The notes: a model not told the origin generated them from the sequence alone. A stretch of 52,026 nucleotides of DNA from Cytidiella melzeri (GCA_022592445.1 JABYQR010000314.1:1-52026), one strand, 5' to 3'. Shown: positions 30,204 through 41,451, counted from the stretch's first letter. Made by a program: numbers and translations.

Positions 30204-32595
30204 ACGTCGTATCACACAGGAAGTGCTCAAACGTCTACGCGAGAACGATCTATTTGCCAAACCGGAAAAATGCTTTTTTGAAAAAGATCGCATTGAGTAC
30301 CTAGGCATGATCATTTCTCACGGACACATCGAGATGGATCCAGCCAAACTCACCGGAGTTACTGAGTGGCCGCAACCTGAAAAGGTTAAGCAAGTCCAAG
30401 CCTTCTTAGGCTTCGCCAATTTCCATCGGCGTTTCATCAAGGACTTTGCTAAACATGCGAAACTGCTCACTATTCTGACAAAGAAGGACCAACCCTGGAT
30501 CTGGAAAGATGCTCAGGAACAGGCCTTCCAAAGTCTGAAACAGGCTTTTACGTCAGCACCTATTCTGAGGATACCAGATGACGAAAACCCTTTCCGTCTG
30601 GAAACAGATGCTAGCGACTTTGCTACAGGAGCGGTACTATCACAACTGGATCCAGCTGACAAGCTGTGGCATCCAGTAGCCTTCTACTCTAAATCACTCA
30701 ATGTCCATGAACGTAATTATGAGATATACGATAAAGAGTTGTTGGCTATTATCCGCGCCCTGGAAGAGTATCGTCAACATCTGGAGGGACATCCGATTAC
30801 CGTAGAAATATGGTCGGATCACCAAAACCTGACATATTTCAGGAATGCCCAGAAGCTGACTCGGAGACAAGCGCGATGGGCGTTATACCTCACGCGATTC
30901 AATTTCGTGCTCCGGCACAAACCCGGAAAGACCATGCTTACCGCAGATCCTCTGTCCAGGAGGCCAGATCATGAAGAGGGGGTAAATTCCGATAACGAGG
31001 ACAAAATTCTCCTTAAACCCGAGTTTTTTGCTATCTCTGCTATCGAAAACTCTCATGACTCGCCTATCAACGACGATGAAATCCTAAGACGGGTCAAGGA
31101 AGCACTCATGAACGATGAAGTTACCAAGGACTATCAGCAGTTACTTAACTCTGGTCCTAGGGAGTTCAAGAAATCACTAGAGGAATGGAATTTTGAGAAC
31201 AGATTACTCCTATACCGTGGAAAAGTCTACATCCCCAAAGATCAGAAATTAGATCTGAGACGCCAAATCATCCAGATGCATCACGATCTACCTTCTGCCG
31301 GACATCCTGGCAGATGGAAAACGTACGAACTGATCTCGAGAAACTACTGGTGGCCAGGTTTAACCACTGATGTCAAGAAATACGTGACAGGCTGTGACAC
31401 ATGTCAGCGGATGAAGACTCGTCCGCAACAGCCTTATGGACCACTCATCCCTAATCTGGTTCCGGCCGAACCATGGGATATCATGATTGTCGACTTGATT
31501 ACTCAGTTACCGGAGTCTGATGGCTTCAATGCTATCTGCGTAGTCGTAGACCGCCTGACTAAAAGGGCGCACTTCTTCCCTATCGTAAACGAGTTCTCGG
31601 CAAAAGATCTTGCAGCTCTACTCTATGAGAGAGTCTGGACCCTTCACGGGTTACCTTTGCAAATCATTTCCGACCGAGGTCCACAATTCGCAGCAGACTT
31701 ATTCCAGGAATGGTGTAAAATGCTAGGGATAGAATCTACAATGACTACTGCATATCATCCGCAAACTGATGGTCAAACTGAACGAGTTAATCAAACGCTC
31801 GAACAGTATCTGCGTTGTTACGTTGATCAACTACATGACGACTGGGCTAGACTGCTCAGCTCGGCTGAGTTCGCATACAACAATGCAGCGCACGAGGGAA
31901 CTAAGCACTCGCCTTTTTACCTCGAATACGGCAGACACCCTAGAGCTGGTCCAACGCTCACTAAGGACCTGAAAAGGTCTGACATGAATGACATCATGTG
32001 GAACCGCTTGCAAGCTCAAGAGCATGCTAAAGCGGCGTTACAACTTGCGGCTGAACGCATGAAGTGGTACTACGACAAGCACATTCAGAAGGTCCCCTTC
32101 AAAGAAGGCGATCAGGTCATGCTAGATCTGAGAGACTACCAAAAATCTGGACATAAGCTGTCAGCCAAGTACTATGGCCCATTCAAGATTGCTGAAAAGC
32201 TCTCGCCGGTCACATTCAGACTGGAATGGCCCGAACGTTCACCAAGGATACACCCTGTATTCCATGCAAGCAAGTTAGTATCGTACAATGAACCTGAATT
32301 CGAAGGCCAAAAGCTGGAGATGCCTCCGCCAGATATCATTGACGGAGAAGAAGAATACGAAGTCGAGAAAATTCTCAAGTCAAGACGTACAGGTCGTGCC
32401 AAAAAGCTTCAGTATTACATACGCTGGAAAGGCTACGGACCAAACGACGACACGTGGGAACCTGTAGAAAACATCACGCACGCTCAAGAAGCGATCAAGA
32501 AATTCTACGACGATCATCCCCAAGCTATACGCTCAGCTACATTTACTGTGTATAAGTCACGAACAACACACCAAGGATCATCCACAATCCAATGA
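30204..32595 (+). CDS. pol: Ty3-II pol, RT end, RNase H, integrase, chromodomain
   Basis: It opens with the RT thumb (RRITQEVLKRLRENDLF, YLGMIIS). RNase H: RLETDASDFATGAVLSQ, NYEIYDKELLAIIRAL, IWSDHQNLTYF. Integrase: zinc domain HHDLPSAGHPGRWKTYEL with CDTCQRMKTR; core MIVDLITQLP (Asp), IISDRGPQFAADL (Asp) and YHPQTDGQTERVNQ (Glu); GPF-type module YYGPFKIAEKLSPVTFRL. The C-terminus is a chromodomain (EYEVEKILKSRRTGR, YYIRWKGYGPNDDTWEP), known to direct integration to modified chromatin. No stops within. Confidence 0.93.
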
Positions 32596-32791
32596 CGCAA
32601 CCGAGGAGGGTACGGACTAGACTACCATCAGCCAATGAGGTGTGAAACCCGTCAGGGGCGTCGGTAGAAGCCGCTAGAGTCACTCGGAATTGCTTAGGCA
32701 CCCTCTTGACAATGGTGAAAAAGTGGACTCAATGACCAAGGTGTTCGTTCAAAACTCTTTGCACGGAGTTCAAAGCAAGAAGGGGGGGTAA
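32596..32791 (+). other. Ty3-II 3' untranslated segment and polypurine tract
   Basis: Noncoding. It ends in the polypurine tract AAGAAGGGGGGGTAA next to LTR2, the plus-strand primer. Confidence 0.8.
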
Positions 32792-33240
32792 TGTCACAGA
32801 TTTTCAATGTTTCTACAAGACTTGCCTTACCAGGCAACGGTATTATTGGGAATATTTAAGCGCTTGTCAAGCGCTTATCCAGCGCTTATCCGGCGTCTAT
32901 TTAGGCGCTTATCCAGCGCTTATCTGGCGCTTATCAGGCGCCTATTCCGGCGCTTATTCTCAGTGCCTATCAATTGATGCGCTGATGCGCCTCCTGTCTC
33001 TGATGCGCTGATGCACTCCTTTCCTTATCTGTGTATCACATGATAGAACTTTCTGGAACATTGTGGAACTATGATGTCATAGTATAGAACATTCCATTAG
33101 ATGATGTCATAGTTCCTAGAACCTTCTGGAAAAGTCTAGCCTTGTCTTAGAACAAGCTAGAACAAGTCTAGCCTTGGAGCTGGGTCATGGGGTCAGGTCA
33201 TGGGGACAATTGCTATTGGTTGATTATTGAAGTGGCACCA
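32792..33240 (+). repeat. Ty3-II LTR2, left part
   Basis: Matches LTR1 up to AAGTGGCACCA, where the LINE enters. It has one more GCGCTTATC-type unit than LTR1 and lacks 10 bp in the GGAACAT region. It continues at 39862-40127. Confidence 0.92.
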
Positions 33241-33407
33241 CGGAGGTCAACACTGGACCACGACCATCACCGGCGGCAAAATTCCCACGGTTGGGAATCC
33301 ACCTTGGAGAGGCCACGAACGCCTCGAAGGCCCAGGAAACAACTAGATTTTACTTTACATTACTTAGACATAGACCTTAGACTTAGTGTGAGACTCGCTG
33401 GGACACT

Positions 33408-35201
33408 ATGAGCAAGGCCGGAGTAACGACACGAGGAGCGCAGCCCAGACGTTCGGGGGCGGCAACTCCCGAGCCTGACGACTCCAGTCTCGCGCACCTC
33501 TCTATCGAAGAAGCACACGCATACCTTACGAAGCAGACACTAGTCCCAGACGGCCCACCCACGACAGAAGGCCTGACCACGGCTCTCCTACACATCGCCA
33601 GGAACACCAAGTCAGCCACGGCAAAGAAGTGCATCACAGCGCTGGCAGAGTACGCAAAGGCCATCGAATTCGAATTCCAGGCCCACTTCATCGCGAAAAC
33701 GGTACAAGAGCACTTGGAACGCACCATCCAGCGAATCGACAACGGCACGAACAAACTCCACAGCGCGCTCGAGAAAGTCACGTCAACCACGACATCCCTG
33801 GCAGACAAACAAACCGAACTAGCCACGAACGCAAACGAGATCGCCCAGGCATCTAAGACGATACAGGAACACACCACGCAGCTCTCTTCCCGCACGTCTA
33901 CGACCTCGTACGCACAGGTCGCAGCTCTAGCATCCAACGCCACCCTTCCACCAACCCACGCCAGCACAATAGCACGGGCAGAGATCAGAGCTAAGCAGAT
34001 CATTATAGATGGGTACACAACGGGCGACTCTGACAACCTGCTCACAGAAGAGATCTTACTGCAGAAGGCGAATCTGGCGCTGCAACTGATGAAAGCCCCG
34101 GAGAACATAAAGTTCAAAGGGCTGCGGCGGCTGGCAAACGGGGGGCTCATGTATGAGATGAACTCGGCGGAGAGTGCGAGATGGGCCAACAATTCGGAGA
34201 CGAGGAAAGAGTTCCTCAAGCATTTCGGCGGAGGCGGTGAAGTCTCCCTAAAGAACAGAACTTACCAGGTACTGATCGACTTCGCGCCCATACACTTCGC
34301 GGCCCAGGACCAGAACGCCCTCAGACAGCTGGAGGAGCAGAACGAGTGGGAAGCGGGCTCGATAGCGGAAGCGAGATGGGTTAAGCTGCCGGAGAAACGA
34401 TCGCCGTCACAGAGGACAGCCCTGCTCTCACTACAGGTCGCCACGGCTGACATGGCGAATCGATTGATCAGGAACGGTGTCACAGTCTGTGGTAAGTCCC
34501 TGCGAGCGAGGAAGAACCTCCCCGAGCCACGTCGTTGCCTCAAGTGCCAAACAATTGGCACGAGACACCTAGCAGCGGACTGCAAGGCCATTCACGACAC
34601 ATGCGGCAACTGCGGAAGCATCGCGCACCCCACTAGGGACTGTAAGGTCACAGATCCGGCCGACTATCACTGCTCCAACTGCAAGCAGAACGGACACGCG
34701 GCATGGGACCGTACATGCCCTACGTTCCTAGCCAAAAGAGCAGAGCTGCACGTCAGGACACCCGAAGCTAAGTACCGTTTTTTCCCCACCCCCTCTGACC
34801 CGTCTTCCTGGGAAACTTTTGACGACACGCGCAAGGCAGGTACCCAGCAACAGCCTAGAGCACAGGACACGCAGCTTGGAGGAGACCCTCACGCGCCGTT
34901 CCGGTGGTCAGACGAACCGTACGAGGGTATGAGAGACAGGGAGGTCAGCGGACGAGGTGGAATTGGCCTCGATGACGACTGGACAGAGGTGCAGAACAGG
35001 AGAGGCGGAGTACACCACACGAGACAGACTCAGCTAAGTAACTTCCAACCGGCGCACTACACACAGACTACGCTCGCATTCCAGAATCCGAGGGGGACGC
35101 AGGCAGCACGTCGAACACAACCCCCGCATCACTCCCCTCCGCCCCGTCCTCTGCTCCCACCCGCCACAGGAAGTAACAGCATCCCAGTTCCCCCATCATG
35201 A
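33408..35201 (+). CDS. LINE ORF1, Gag-like RNA-binding protein
   Basis: 597 residues from the first ATG of the element. A helical N-terminal half (YAKAIEFEFQAHFIAKTV, coiled-coil-like) is followed by three zinc knuckles at about residues 376-436: CLKCQTIGTRHLAADC, CGNCGSIAHPTRDC and CSNCKQNGHAAWDRTC. It then has a Gln/Pro/Arg-rich tail. It should bind element RNA in the ribonucleoprotein. Its TGA overlaps the ORF2 ATG (ATGA at 35198-35201), suggesting termination-reinitiation. Confidence 0.92.
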   Translation: MSKAGVTTRGAQPRRSGAATPEPDDSSLAHLSIEEAHAYLTKQTLVPDGPPTTEGLTTALLHIARNTKSATAKKCITALAEYAKAIEFEFQAHFIAKTVQEHLERTIQRIDNGTNKLHSALEKVTSTTTSLADKQTELATNANEIAQASKTIQEHTTQLSSRTSTTSYAQVAALASNATLPPTHASTIARAEIRAKQIIIDGYTTGDSDNLLTEEILLQKANLALQLMKAPENIKFKGLRRLANGGLMYEMNSAESARWANNSETRKEFLKHFGGGGEVSLKNRTYQVLIDFAPIHFAAQDQNALRQLEEQNEWEAGSIAEARWVKLPEKRSPSQRTALLSLQVATADMANRLIRNGVTVCGKSLRARKNLPEPRRCLKCQTIGTRHLAADCKAIHDTCGNCGSIAHPTRDCKVTDPADYHCSNCKQNGHAAWDRTCPTFLAKRAELHVRTPEAKYRFFPTPSDPSSWETFDDTRKAGTQQQPRAQDTQLGGDPHAPFRWSDEPYEGMRDREVSGRGGIGLDDDWTEVQNRRGGVHHTRQTQLSNFQPAHYTQTTLAFQNPRGTQAARRTQPPHHSPPPRPLLPPATGSNSIPVPPS

Positions 35202-38200
35202 ATAACAAAACGCAACACAGACGTCCTACGGACACCCTCCGCATATGGCAGATTAACCTAGCTAAGTCGAACATAGCCCAGCAAGCTTTCTTACACACTA
35301 TCTCGGTAAATGACTGCGACATTCTACTCACACAGGAACCATACATGCAGCCCGGCTGCACACTCACATCCGCGTCCCACTCTTGGCGAGTCGTATATCC
35401 CACAAGGCATCATGATTGGAAGGAGAGAGGGAGGAGCACGAGGGCAGTGACTCTAGTCAGCACCCGACTCAGCACTGACGCCTGGGAACAAATTCCGCTA
35501 GACACCCCTGACGCGACCATCATACGACTGAGAACGGCCATCGGATTCATACTCATCATCAACATTTACAACGACCAGAAAAACGACGAAACCATACATC
35601 TCATTACAAGAAAGCTTCAGCAAGTCGCAACAGAGGGGTCGCGGCGAGCCAGACCTGCGCGCGATAACACGAGCGTTCACGTCCTCTGGGCAGGAGATTT
35701 CAACCGTCATCATCCCATGTGGGAACTCAACGAAAACACGCACCTCACCACGCAGACATACTTAGACGCAGCAGTCCCACTACTGGAGGCACTCGCCACC
35801 TATGAGATGGAGCAGGTTCTCCCAGGACAGTTGCCTACCCTAGTCGCGAGGGGCACGGGCAATCACACGAGACCGGACAACGTCTTCGCCACGCCAGAAC
35901 TAGCTGAGTACACCATTCGATCAATGACCTTCCCGCACTTCAAACCGCCCCACACAGACCACTACCCCATTGGGACGGAACTGCGAATCACGGCAGAGCG
36001 CATTGACCCAAAACCAAGGTGGAACTGGAGGGACACAGACTGGGACGAGTTCCGGGGGACGCTCTTGAAGGAACTGGGGGAGAGAAACATACCGGACTCG
36101 CGGATAGTATCCGTAGAGGACTTCTACAAGGTCCTTGGTGAGGTAACGACGTGTTTGCAGCTCACACGCAAAGCGGTAGTCCCACAGAGCAAGCCCAGCC
36201 CCCTCGCAAAGCGCTGGTGGACGAAGGATCTCGCGAAGCAACGAGACCAGGTGAGCAGACTTGCGCGCACGTCATACCAGTTTCATGCCGTCCCGCAGCA
36301 CCCAGCACACAGGGAATACCGCAGAGCGAGAAACGCGTACCAAGCCGCAATCAAGACGGCAAAGTCCGAACACTGGCAAGCATACCTCGAGGAGATAAAG
36401 GAGGACACAGTGTGGAGTTTTAGCAAATACGTAAAAGGGGGTCAGACAGATGGCACCAAGGCGCGTATCCCCCACCTCCAGTACTCAGACCACCTCCAGC
36501 GCCCGCGGCTGGCGGAGTCCAATGAAGAGAAATGCAAGGTACTGAAAGACTCCTTTTTCCCCAAACCAGGACCCGACCCCAACGCGGCGAACGACCAGGT
36601 CTACCCAGCACCGGCCTTCAAATTCACTGGCATCCCGAGAGCACTGGTCCAGAGCGTACTACAGTCACTAAAGCGATATAAAGCGCCAGGAGTCGATGAC
36701 CTTCCGAATGAGGTTTACATAAACTGCAGCGACACTCTCCTCCCTTTCCTGCACCGCATATTCGAAGCCACATTCACGCTAAAGATATACCCTGAGGAAT
36801 GGAAAACCGCGCGCACAATAGTCCTGAGAAAGCCAAGCCGGAAAGACTACACACTCCCAAACGCCTACCGCCCGATAGCACTCCTCCCATGCATAGCAAA
36901 GATCCTCGCGGCGTGCGTGACCCAAATAGTCACGAAGAAAGCTGAGTCACTCTCTCTCATCTCGAACAGTCATTTCCTCGGTCGACCCGGTCGCACCACC
37001 ACAGATTCTCTACACTATGTCGTCTCAACCATCAAAGCAGCTTGGAGAAAAGGGCTATATGCATCGATCTTATTTCTAGACAACAAAGCGGCCTTTCCAA
37101 GCGTCACACCAGCCCAACTCTTCCATGACATGAGAGTCAGGGGCTTCCCCGTCGAGATAGTGGATTGGATGAGGCGTAAAATGGAAGGGCGAACGGTTGT
37201 GCTCTGCTTCGACGACTATGTCTCGCAACCCCTGGACATCACGGGCGGACTGGATCAGGGCTGCCCCACGTCGGTTATCTCCTACCAGATTTACAACTCG
37301 AGCAACCTGGACGCAGCGATTTCGGCCCAAGGGCAACACGCAACAGGTAATATTGATGATGTAGCAGTAGTCGCAGTGGGGGAGAGCTATCTCGAGGCGC
37401 ACGGGAAGCTAAAAGACTACATGTCCAAGGAAGGAGGGGCTTTCGAGTGGGCAGACACACACAACACGCAATTCTCCCTCGAGAAATTTGGTCTGCTTAA
37501 CTGTCGACGAAACGCGAGCGACCTCGGACCGGAACTAGACCTCGGTACCACGACGATCAAACCTGCTAAGTCCCACCTCTTCCTGGGAGTGCTAATAGAC
37601 TACCAACTTCGCTGGACAGAACAGGTGGCAAGGGCGATAGGTAAAGGCCAGCGATGGCTCGCCCTCTTCAAACGCATGGCGAACACGAAACGAGGCATTT
37701 CAGCGGCAATGGCGAAGAAACTCTACCTGGCGATGGCCATACCGAGCATGTTATACGCTGCGGACGTCTTCATTGCCCCCCCAGTCACGAACTCCAGCCG
37801 ACAAAACGCGAGAGGATCCCTTGGTCACATCAAACGCTTCGAACAAATACAACGGCAGGCAGCCATCTTAATCACTGGCGCAATGCGCACAACAGCAACC
37901 GACGTGATGGAAGTTCACGCAAACCTACCTCCGATGCGTCTGACCCTAGACAAAATCTGCCACAGAGCCGCGCTACGTATATGCACCCTCCCTGACTCGC
38001 ACCCGCTCACGAAACACATCACACAGGCCCGCCGCTCATACGTGAAGAAACACCGATCCCCCATCCACGACCTCCTCCATCGCTACCAACTTGACCCAAG
38101 AACAATAGAGACGATAGCCCCAGTCCGATTCTCTCCCGGCTGGCGTCCCTCTTTCAAAACGGAGATAAAGGGCGAAAAGAACGAGGGAGAGAAACGCGAC

Positions 38201-39232
38201 AAAGCATGGAGGCAACGAGCTAAGTACCACATTTATACGGACGGCTCAGACATTGACGGCGGAGTAGGGGCAGCAGCGGTGATGTACACAGTTGGGAAGC
38301 ATCGAACGACGAAAAAGATAATCAGACACCACCTGGGGAGCTCAGACCAACACACGGTCTATGAGGCGGAGCTGGTAGGGATCCTCTTAGGCCTACACCT
38401 GCTCTACACCGCGGGGGCACAGAAGGAAGGACGCGCCTTCCTCGCACTGGACAACAAGGCAGCCATCCAGGCCTCGAGGTCCGCAGACTCCGGACCAGCT
38501 CACTATTTACTCGACGAAATACACCGACTGGCGAAAAAGCTGGCAACCAGGAGCGCGAACCTAGCACTCACGGTACGGTGGGTGCCAGGACACTGCGGGG
38601 TTGATGGAAACGAAACAGCGGATGAACAGGCGAAGGAGGCAGCGCGAGGAAGAGGATCGGCACCGGCTCGACTACCACGAAAACTGCGTCAGAACCTACC
38701 ACTCAGCGCATCCAAACTCAAGCAACTTAAAGCGGCGGACCTCAAGGAGGCAGCTAAGAAACTCTGGAACGACTCACCGAGACACCACAGATTGAGCAAA
38801 ATCGACCCAAGCCTGCCCTCAGACCGTTTCGCGGATCTCATCTCATCGCTACCTAGACGACACGCGGCCCTACTTTTCCAATTGCGCACCGGCCACGCAC
38901 CTTTACTCAAGCACCTACACCGGATTGGAAAAGCAACTTCGCCGGTATGCCCAGCCTGCGAAATGGCACCAGAGACGGTGGACCACTTCCTCCTACACTG
39001 TCCGGCACACGAGAGACACCGGGACGCTCTTACTTTCGAACTCGGACGCCCAGCCAGGTCCATACCGAATCTTCTCAGCAACAAAAGAATGCTACGCCCT
39101 CTCTTTCGATACATCCACGCCACCAGGAGATTCGCTCGTAACTTGGGAAGCCTGAGCCTGCCGAAGGAGACACAGGGGAAGAAAGGGAAGAAAGACAGGC
39201 AGGGGGCCAGGCAACGCGACGAAGGAGGGTAA
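35198..39232 (+). CDS. LINE ORF2, endonuclease, reverse transcriptase, RNase H
   Basis: 1,344 residues. Endonuclease at about 1-230: LRIWQINLAKSN, LLTQEP, WAGDFNRHHPMWE, HTDHYPIG. Reverse transcriptase at about 490-790: YRPIALLPCIAKIL, LGRPGRTTTDSL, FLDNKAAFPSV (catalytic Asp) and GGLDQGCPTS. The box usually spelt YxDD reads NIDD near residue 717. RNase H at about 1010-1150: YTDGSDIDGGVGAAA, YEAELVGILLGLH, DNKAAI and VRWVPGHCGVDGNETAD. A C-terminal zinc motif CPACEMAPETVDHFLLHC is near 1250. The frame is unbroken. Asn in place of the aromatic residue may affect activity. Confidence 0.93.
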   Translation: MNNKTQHRRPTDTLRIWQINLAKSNIAQQAFLHTISVNDCDILLTQEPYMQPGCTLTSASHSWRVVYPTRHHDWKERGRSTRAVTLVSTRLSTDAWEQIPLDTPDATIIRLRTAIGFILIINIYNDQKNDETIHLITRKLQQVATEGSRRARPARDNTSVHVLWAGDFNRHHPMWELNENTHLTTQTYLDAAVPLLEALATYEMEQVLPGQLPTLVARGTGNHTRPDNVFATPELAEYTIRSMTFPHFKPPHTDHYPIGTELRITAERIDPKPRWNWRDTDWDEFRGTLLKELGERNIPDSRIVSVEDFYKVLGEVTTCLQLTRKAVVPQSKPSPLAKRWWTKDLAKQRDQVSRLARTSYQFHAVPQHPAHREYRRARNAYQAAIKTAKSEHWQAYLEEIKEDTVWSFSKYVKGGQTDGTKARIPHLQYSDHLQRPRLAESNEEKCKVLKDSFFPKPGPDPNAANDQVYPAPAFKFTGIPRALVQSVLQSLKRYKAPGVDDLPNEVYINCSDTLLPFLHRIFEATFTLKIYPEEWKTARTIVLRKPSRKDYTLPNAYRPIALLPCIAKILAACVTQIVTKKAESLSLISNSHFLGRPGRTTTDSLHYVVSTIKAAWRKGLYASILFLDNKAAFPSVTPAQLFHDMRVRGFPVEIVDWMRRKMEGRTVVLCFDDYVSQPLDITGGLDQGCPTSVISYQIYNSSNLDAAISAQGQHATGNIDDVAVVAVGESYLEAHGKLKDYMSKEGGAFEWADTHNTQFSLEKFGLLNCRRNASDLGPELDLGTTTIKPAKSHLFLGVLIDYQLRWTEQVARAIGKGQRWLALFKRMANTKRGISAAMAKKLYLAMAIPSMLYAADVFIAPPVTNSSRQNARGSLGHIKRFEQIQRQAAILITGAMRTTATDVMEVHANLPPMRLTLDKICHRAALRICTLPDSHPLTKHITQARRSYVKKHRSPIHDLLHRYQLDPRTIETIAPVRFSPGWRPSFKTEIKGEKNEGEKRDKAWRQRAKYHIYTDGSDIDGGVGAAAVMYTVGKHRTTKKIIRHHLGSSDQHTVYEAELVGILLGLHLLYTAGAQKEGRAFLALDNKAAIQASRSADSGPAHYLLDEIHRLAKKLATRSANLALTVRWVPGHCGVDGNETADEQAKEAARGRGSAPARLPRKLRQNLPLSASKLKQLKAADLKEAAKKLWNDSPRHHRLSKIDPSLPSDRFADLISSLPRRHAALLFQLRTGHAPLLKHLHRIGKATSPVCPACEMAPETVDHFLLHCPAHERHRDALTFELGRPARSIPNLLSNKRMLRPLFRYIHATRRFARNLGSLSLPKETQGKKGKKDRQGARQRDEGG

Positions 39233-39814
39233 GAAGTTAGGGAAGCAGGGAGAGAAGTTAGGGAAGCAGGGAGAGAGGGAGAACGAAAAGAGAAGTACAA
39301 CCCACCTCAGAAATCGAACAGGACTGACTTCGGAACAGACTCACCCAGGGAGACCGTCACCACAGGAAACGACTCCCCGTACACCCTCACCCCTACGCGG
39401 GCACTCTCACCTTCACACTGCATCATTTCGCACGCGCGGCCGGAAGCCTAGAGGCTGGGGGAGTTTTGACGGGGAGCGGAGGACCGCGACCTGGCTTCCT
39501 GCTACCGCAAGAGGCAAATGCCCAGGGGACCACCGTCCACCGCAAAGGGTAGCAGGTTTAGAACTCAGCCTCTCCCGTTCAGTCGGCAGGGCCTCTCCAG
39601 CCAACATGCGCACCTTTGTCAACGCACCTCTTATTACTCACGAAACTACTTACGCATATTAATTCAGAAAACCCTCCACCACACGTCTCGGGTGAGATCC
39701 CCCTGTACGTTTTGACCATGATCGCTTTTTAGACAGTAGACTACGAGAAAACAGTAGCACGGATGTACTTTGTCTACCATAGGGCGTTGCCCTCGAGGAC
39801 AATAAACAAGGAGG

Positions 39815-39850
<36 letters not shown>
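39233..39850 (+). other. LINE 3' UTR, AATAAA and poly(A)
   Basis: Noncoding. It begins with a tandem repeat of GAAGTTAGGGAAGCAGGGAG (two copies, about 39234-39275). AATAAA at 39801 lies 14 bases before the A tract that starts at 39815. Confidence 0.85.
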
Positions 39851-39854
<4 letters not shown>

Positions 39855-39861
39855 GGCACCA

Positions 39862-40127
39862 CTAGGGCATAGGGCATGCTTAGTAAGGTAGATTACTTCA
39901 CTTACTCATGTAGGTATTAGGGGTCTTAGGGTAGTACCTGGGGTCCTCCCCTTTATGTATATATAGAGGCACTCCTGAGGGCATATCCCCTCAGTCTTAT
40001 CCACTCTGTTGATAAAGGACTACCTTGTACTCTCCAGTACTTCGCTCACCACACCTCTTACTCTCTATATCTCTATCTCCCCCTCAAGTTAACCACTTAT
40101 CTGGTGAGTGTAACCTTAACTGTTACA
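39862..40127 (+). repeat. Ty3-II LTR2, right part
   Basis: Continues LTR2 after the LINE (CTAGGGCATAGGG...) and includes the TATA box and the CAGTCTTATCCA self-priming segment. Ends TGTTACA. Confidence 0.92.
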
Positions 40128-40475
40128 AGAACAAGTCTAGCCTTGGAGCTGGGTCATGGGGTCAGGTCATGGGGACAATTGCTATTGGTTGATTATTGAA
40201 GTGGCACCACTAGGGCATAGGGCATGCTTAGTAAGGTAGATTACTTCGCTTACTCATGTAGGTATTAGGGGTCTTAAGGTAGTACCTGGGGTCCTCCCCT
40301 TCATGTATATATAGAGGCACTCCTGAGGGCATATCCCCTCAGTCTTATCCACTCTGTTGAACTAGGACTACTCAGTACCTCACAGTACTTTGCTCACCAC
40401 ATCTCTTACTCTCTATCTCCATCAACTCCCCCCAGTTTATCAACTTACTTGGTGAGTAGTAACCTTACTGTTACA
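40128..40475 (+). repeat. Ty3-II LTR3, 5'-truncated
   Basis: Corresponds to LTR1 25534-25881 (348 bp in both) and starts directly at the end of LTR2. It is visibly more diverged than LTR2, especially after the TATA box. It is followed by the target-site duplication CCTTC. Confidence 0.88.
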
Positions 40476-41451
40476 CCTTCCGCCCGTTATGCGTTGAGCG
40501 CATACTACTATGTCATTGCCGGCGCTGAGGGTGTGGTAGGAGTTCTCAGTCTTGCCTGTAAACGGACATCCTAGCTCAGTACTCGCACTAGGCTTGCGTG
40601 TTGATTCCTACATAACGAGCTAGCTCATGGAGGCTGGTGACATCCACGCGCAACCCGCGGAGTGTGGGCTTTGGACTAGAAGTGCGAGGACAAATTCTAC
40701 TTGACACGTACGCTTAGATTGCCGAGTAAGCACCTGAAATTTCCTGCGCCTTCACTTTCACAAGAGTAAACGAAACTTCCTCCAAGCACGTCGCGTCCGC
40801 AAGCTTGTACGAGCCGATTTCGATTCAACCTTCCGTGCACGTAAAGCGCTATCTACCCGAAGCACGAAAGCATCTGACTAGGGCGTCGACGTTCGGCTAT
40901 ACCCGTACGTCATAAAAACCGCGCACGCTTCGGACACGACGCAGGGGAGGGTGTCTACCAATTAAAAGGCTCGAGAGCAGCGTGGACGCGCATTTCCACA
41001 ACGTATTTACGGTACCTAGCTCCCGGCCGGGTTTGCGAGCGATGAGCGTACCTGCGGGCGTCGAGGAGGACGAATGGCCTATTGGCGTTAGTGTAACTGG
41101 GCTGTGGGGCTGCGACGTGGTGGTCTTAAGGGCGGGGGAAGAGGTCAATAATTCAGTGGCAGGGTTTTGTGGACTGGGCGCGTCATTTCGCAACGATACG
41201 CAACACTTTGCACCTGCCTTCTCCGCTTTCGTAAACTCTGTCTTGGACTTACTTCATCAATTGAGACCAAGTACACGAGTATGAGCTGGAGGTCGTTGCA
41301 ACGGACATGAAAGTATGAGTACGCGTACAAAACATCCAGCTTGGGTATACACTCCACTGCAACAAATACCATCAATAAACGAGGATGATAGACCATGGAT
41401 TGAGCTGCAATCAGTGTTCGCAGCACGACGGCGAGAACACCATGCTCATCC
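40476..41451. other. Unit B segment without a recognised gene
   Basis: The first 260 bp match 48000-48255; the remainder matches 8647-9361. Only short overlapping frames are present on both strands. I see nothing I can name. Confidence 0.5.

Larger units (their letters stand above)
33241..39850 (+). mobile_element. Tad1-like LINE, full length, inside Ty3-II LTR2
   Basis: Non-LTR retrotransposon with a 5' UTR of 167 bp, ORF1, overlapping ORF2, a 3' UTR with AATAAA (39801-39806) and a poly(A) tail of about 36-38 A. The target-site duplication AAGTGGCACCA (11 bp) is at 33230-33240 and 39851-39861. An intact 5' end, open ORFs and a long A tail suggest recent insertion. Apurinic endonuclease, RT and RNase H in one ORF, with zinc knuckles in ORF1, fit the Tad1 group of fungi. 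Confidence 0.95.
25168..40475 (+). mobile_element. Ty3/gypsy chromovirus Ty3-II with nested LINE and extra partial LTR
   Basis: Order on the plus strand: LTR1 25168-25881, structured leader, ORF0, gag, pol with chromodomain, LTR2 32792-33240 plus 39862-40127 (split by the LINE), and LTR3 40128-40475 (only the 3' 348 bp). Target-site duplication CCTTC flanks LTR1 on the left and LTR3 on the right, so LTR3, the most diverged copy, holds the original right border. Pol has a one-base loss in RT. The element differs clearly from Ty3-I in sequence but has the same plan: self-priming, ORF0, -1 shift and chromodomain. Confidence 0.93.

Noticed and set aside
39234..39280. TTAGGG motifs after the LINE ORF2, possible telomere repeat
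   Set aside because: Only two, inside a 20-bp tandem repeat of the LINE 3' UTR, and followed by poly(A) and LTR sequence.
39815..39852. A-tract as a promoter element or low-complexity artefact
   Set aside because: It follows AATAAA by 14 bases and borders an 11-bp target duplication, so it is the LINE poly(A) tail.
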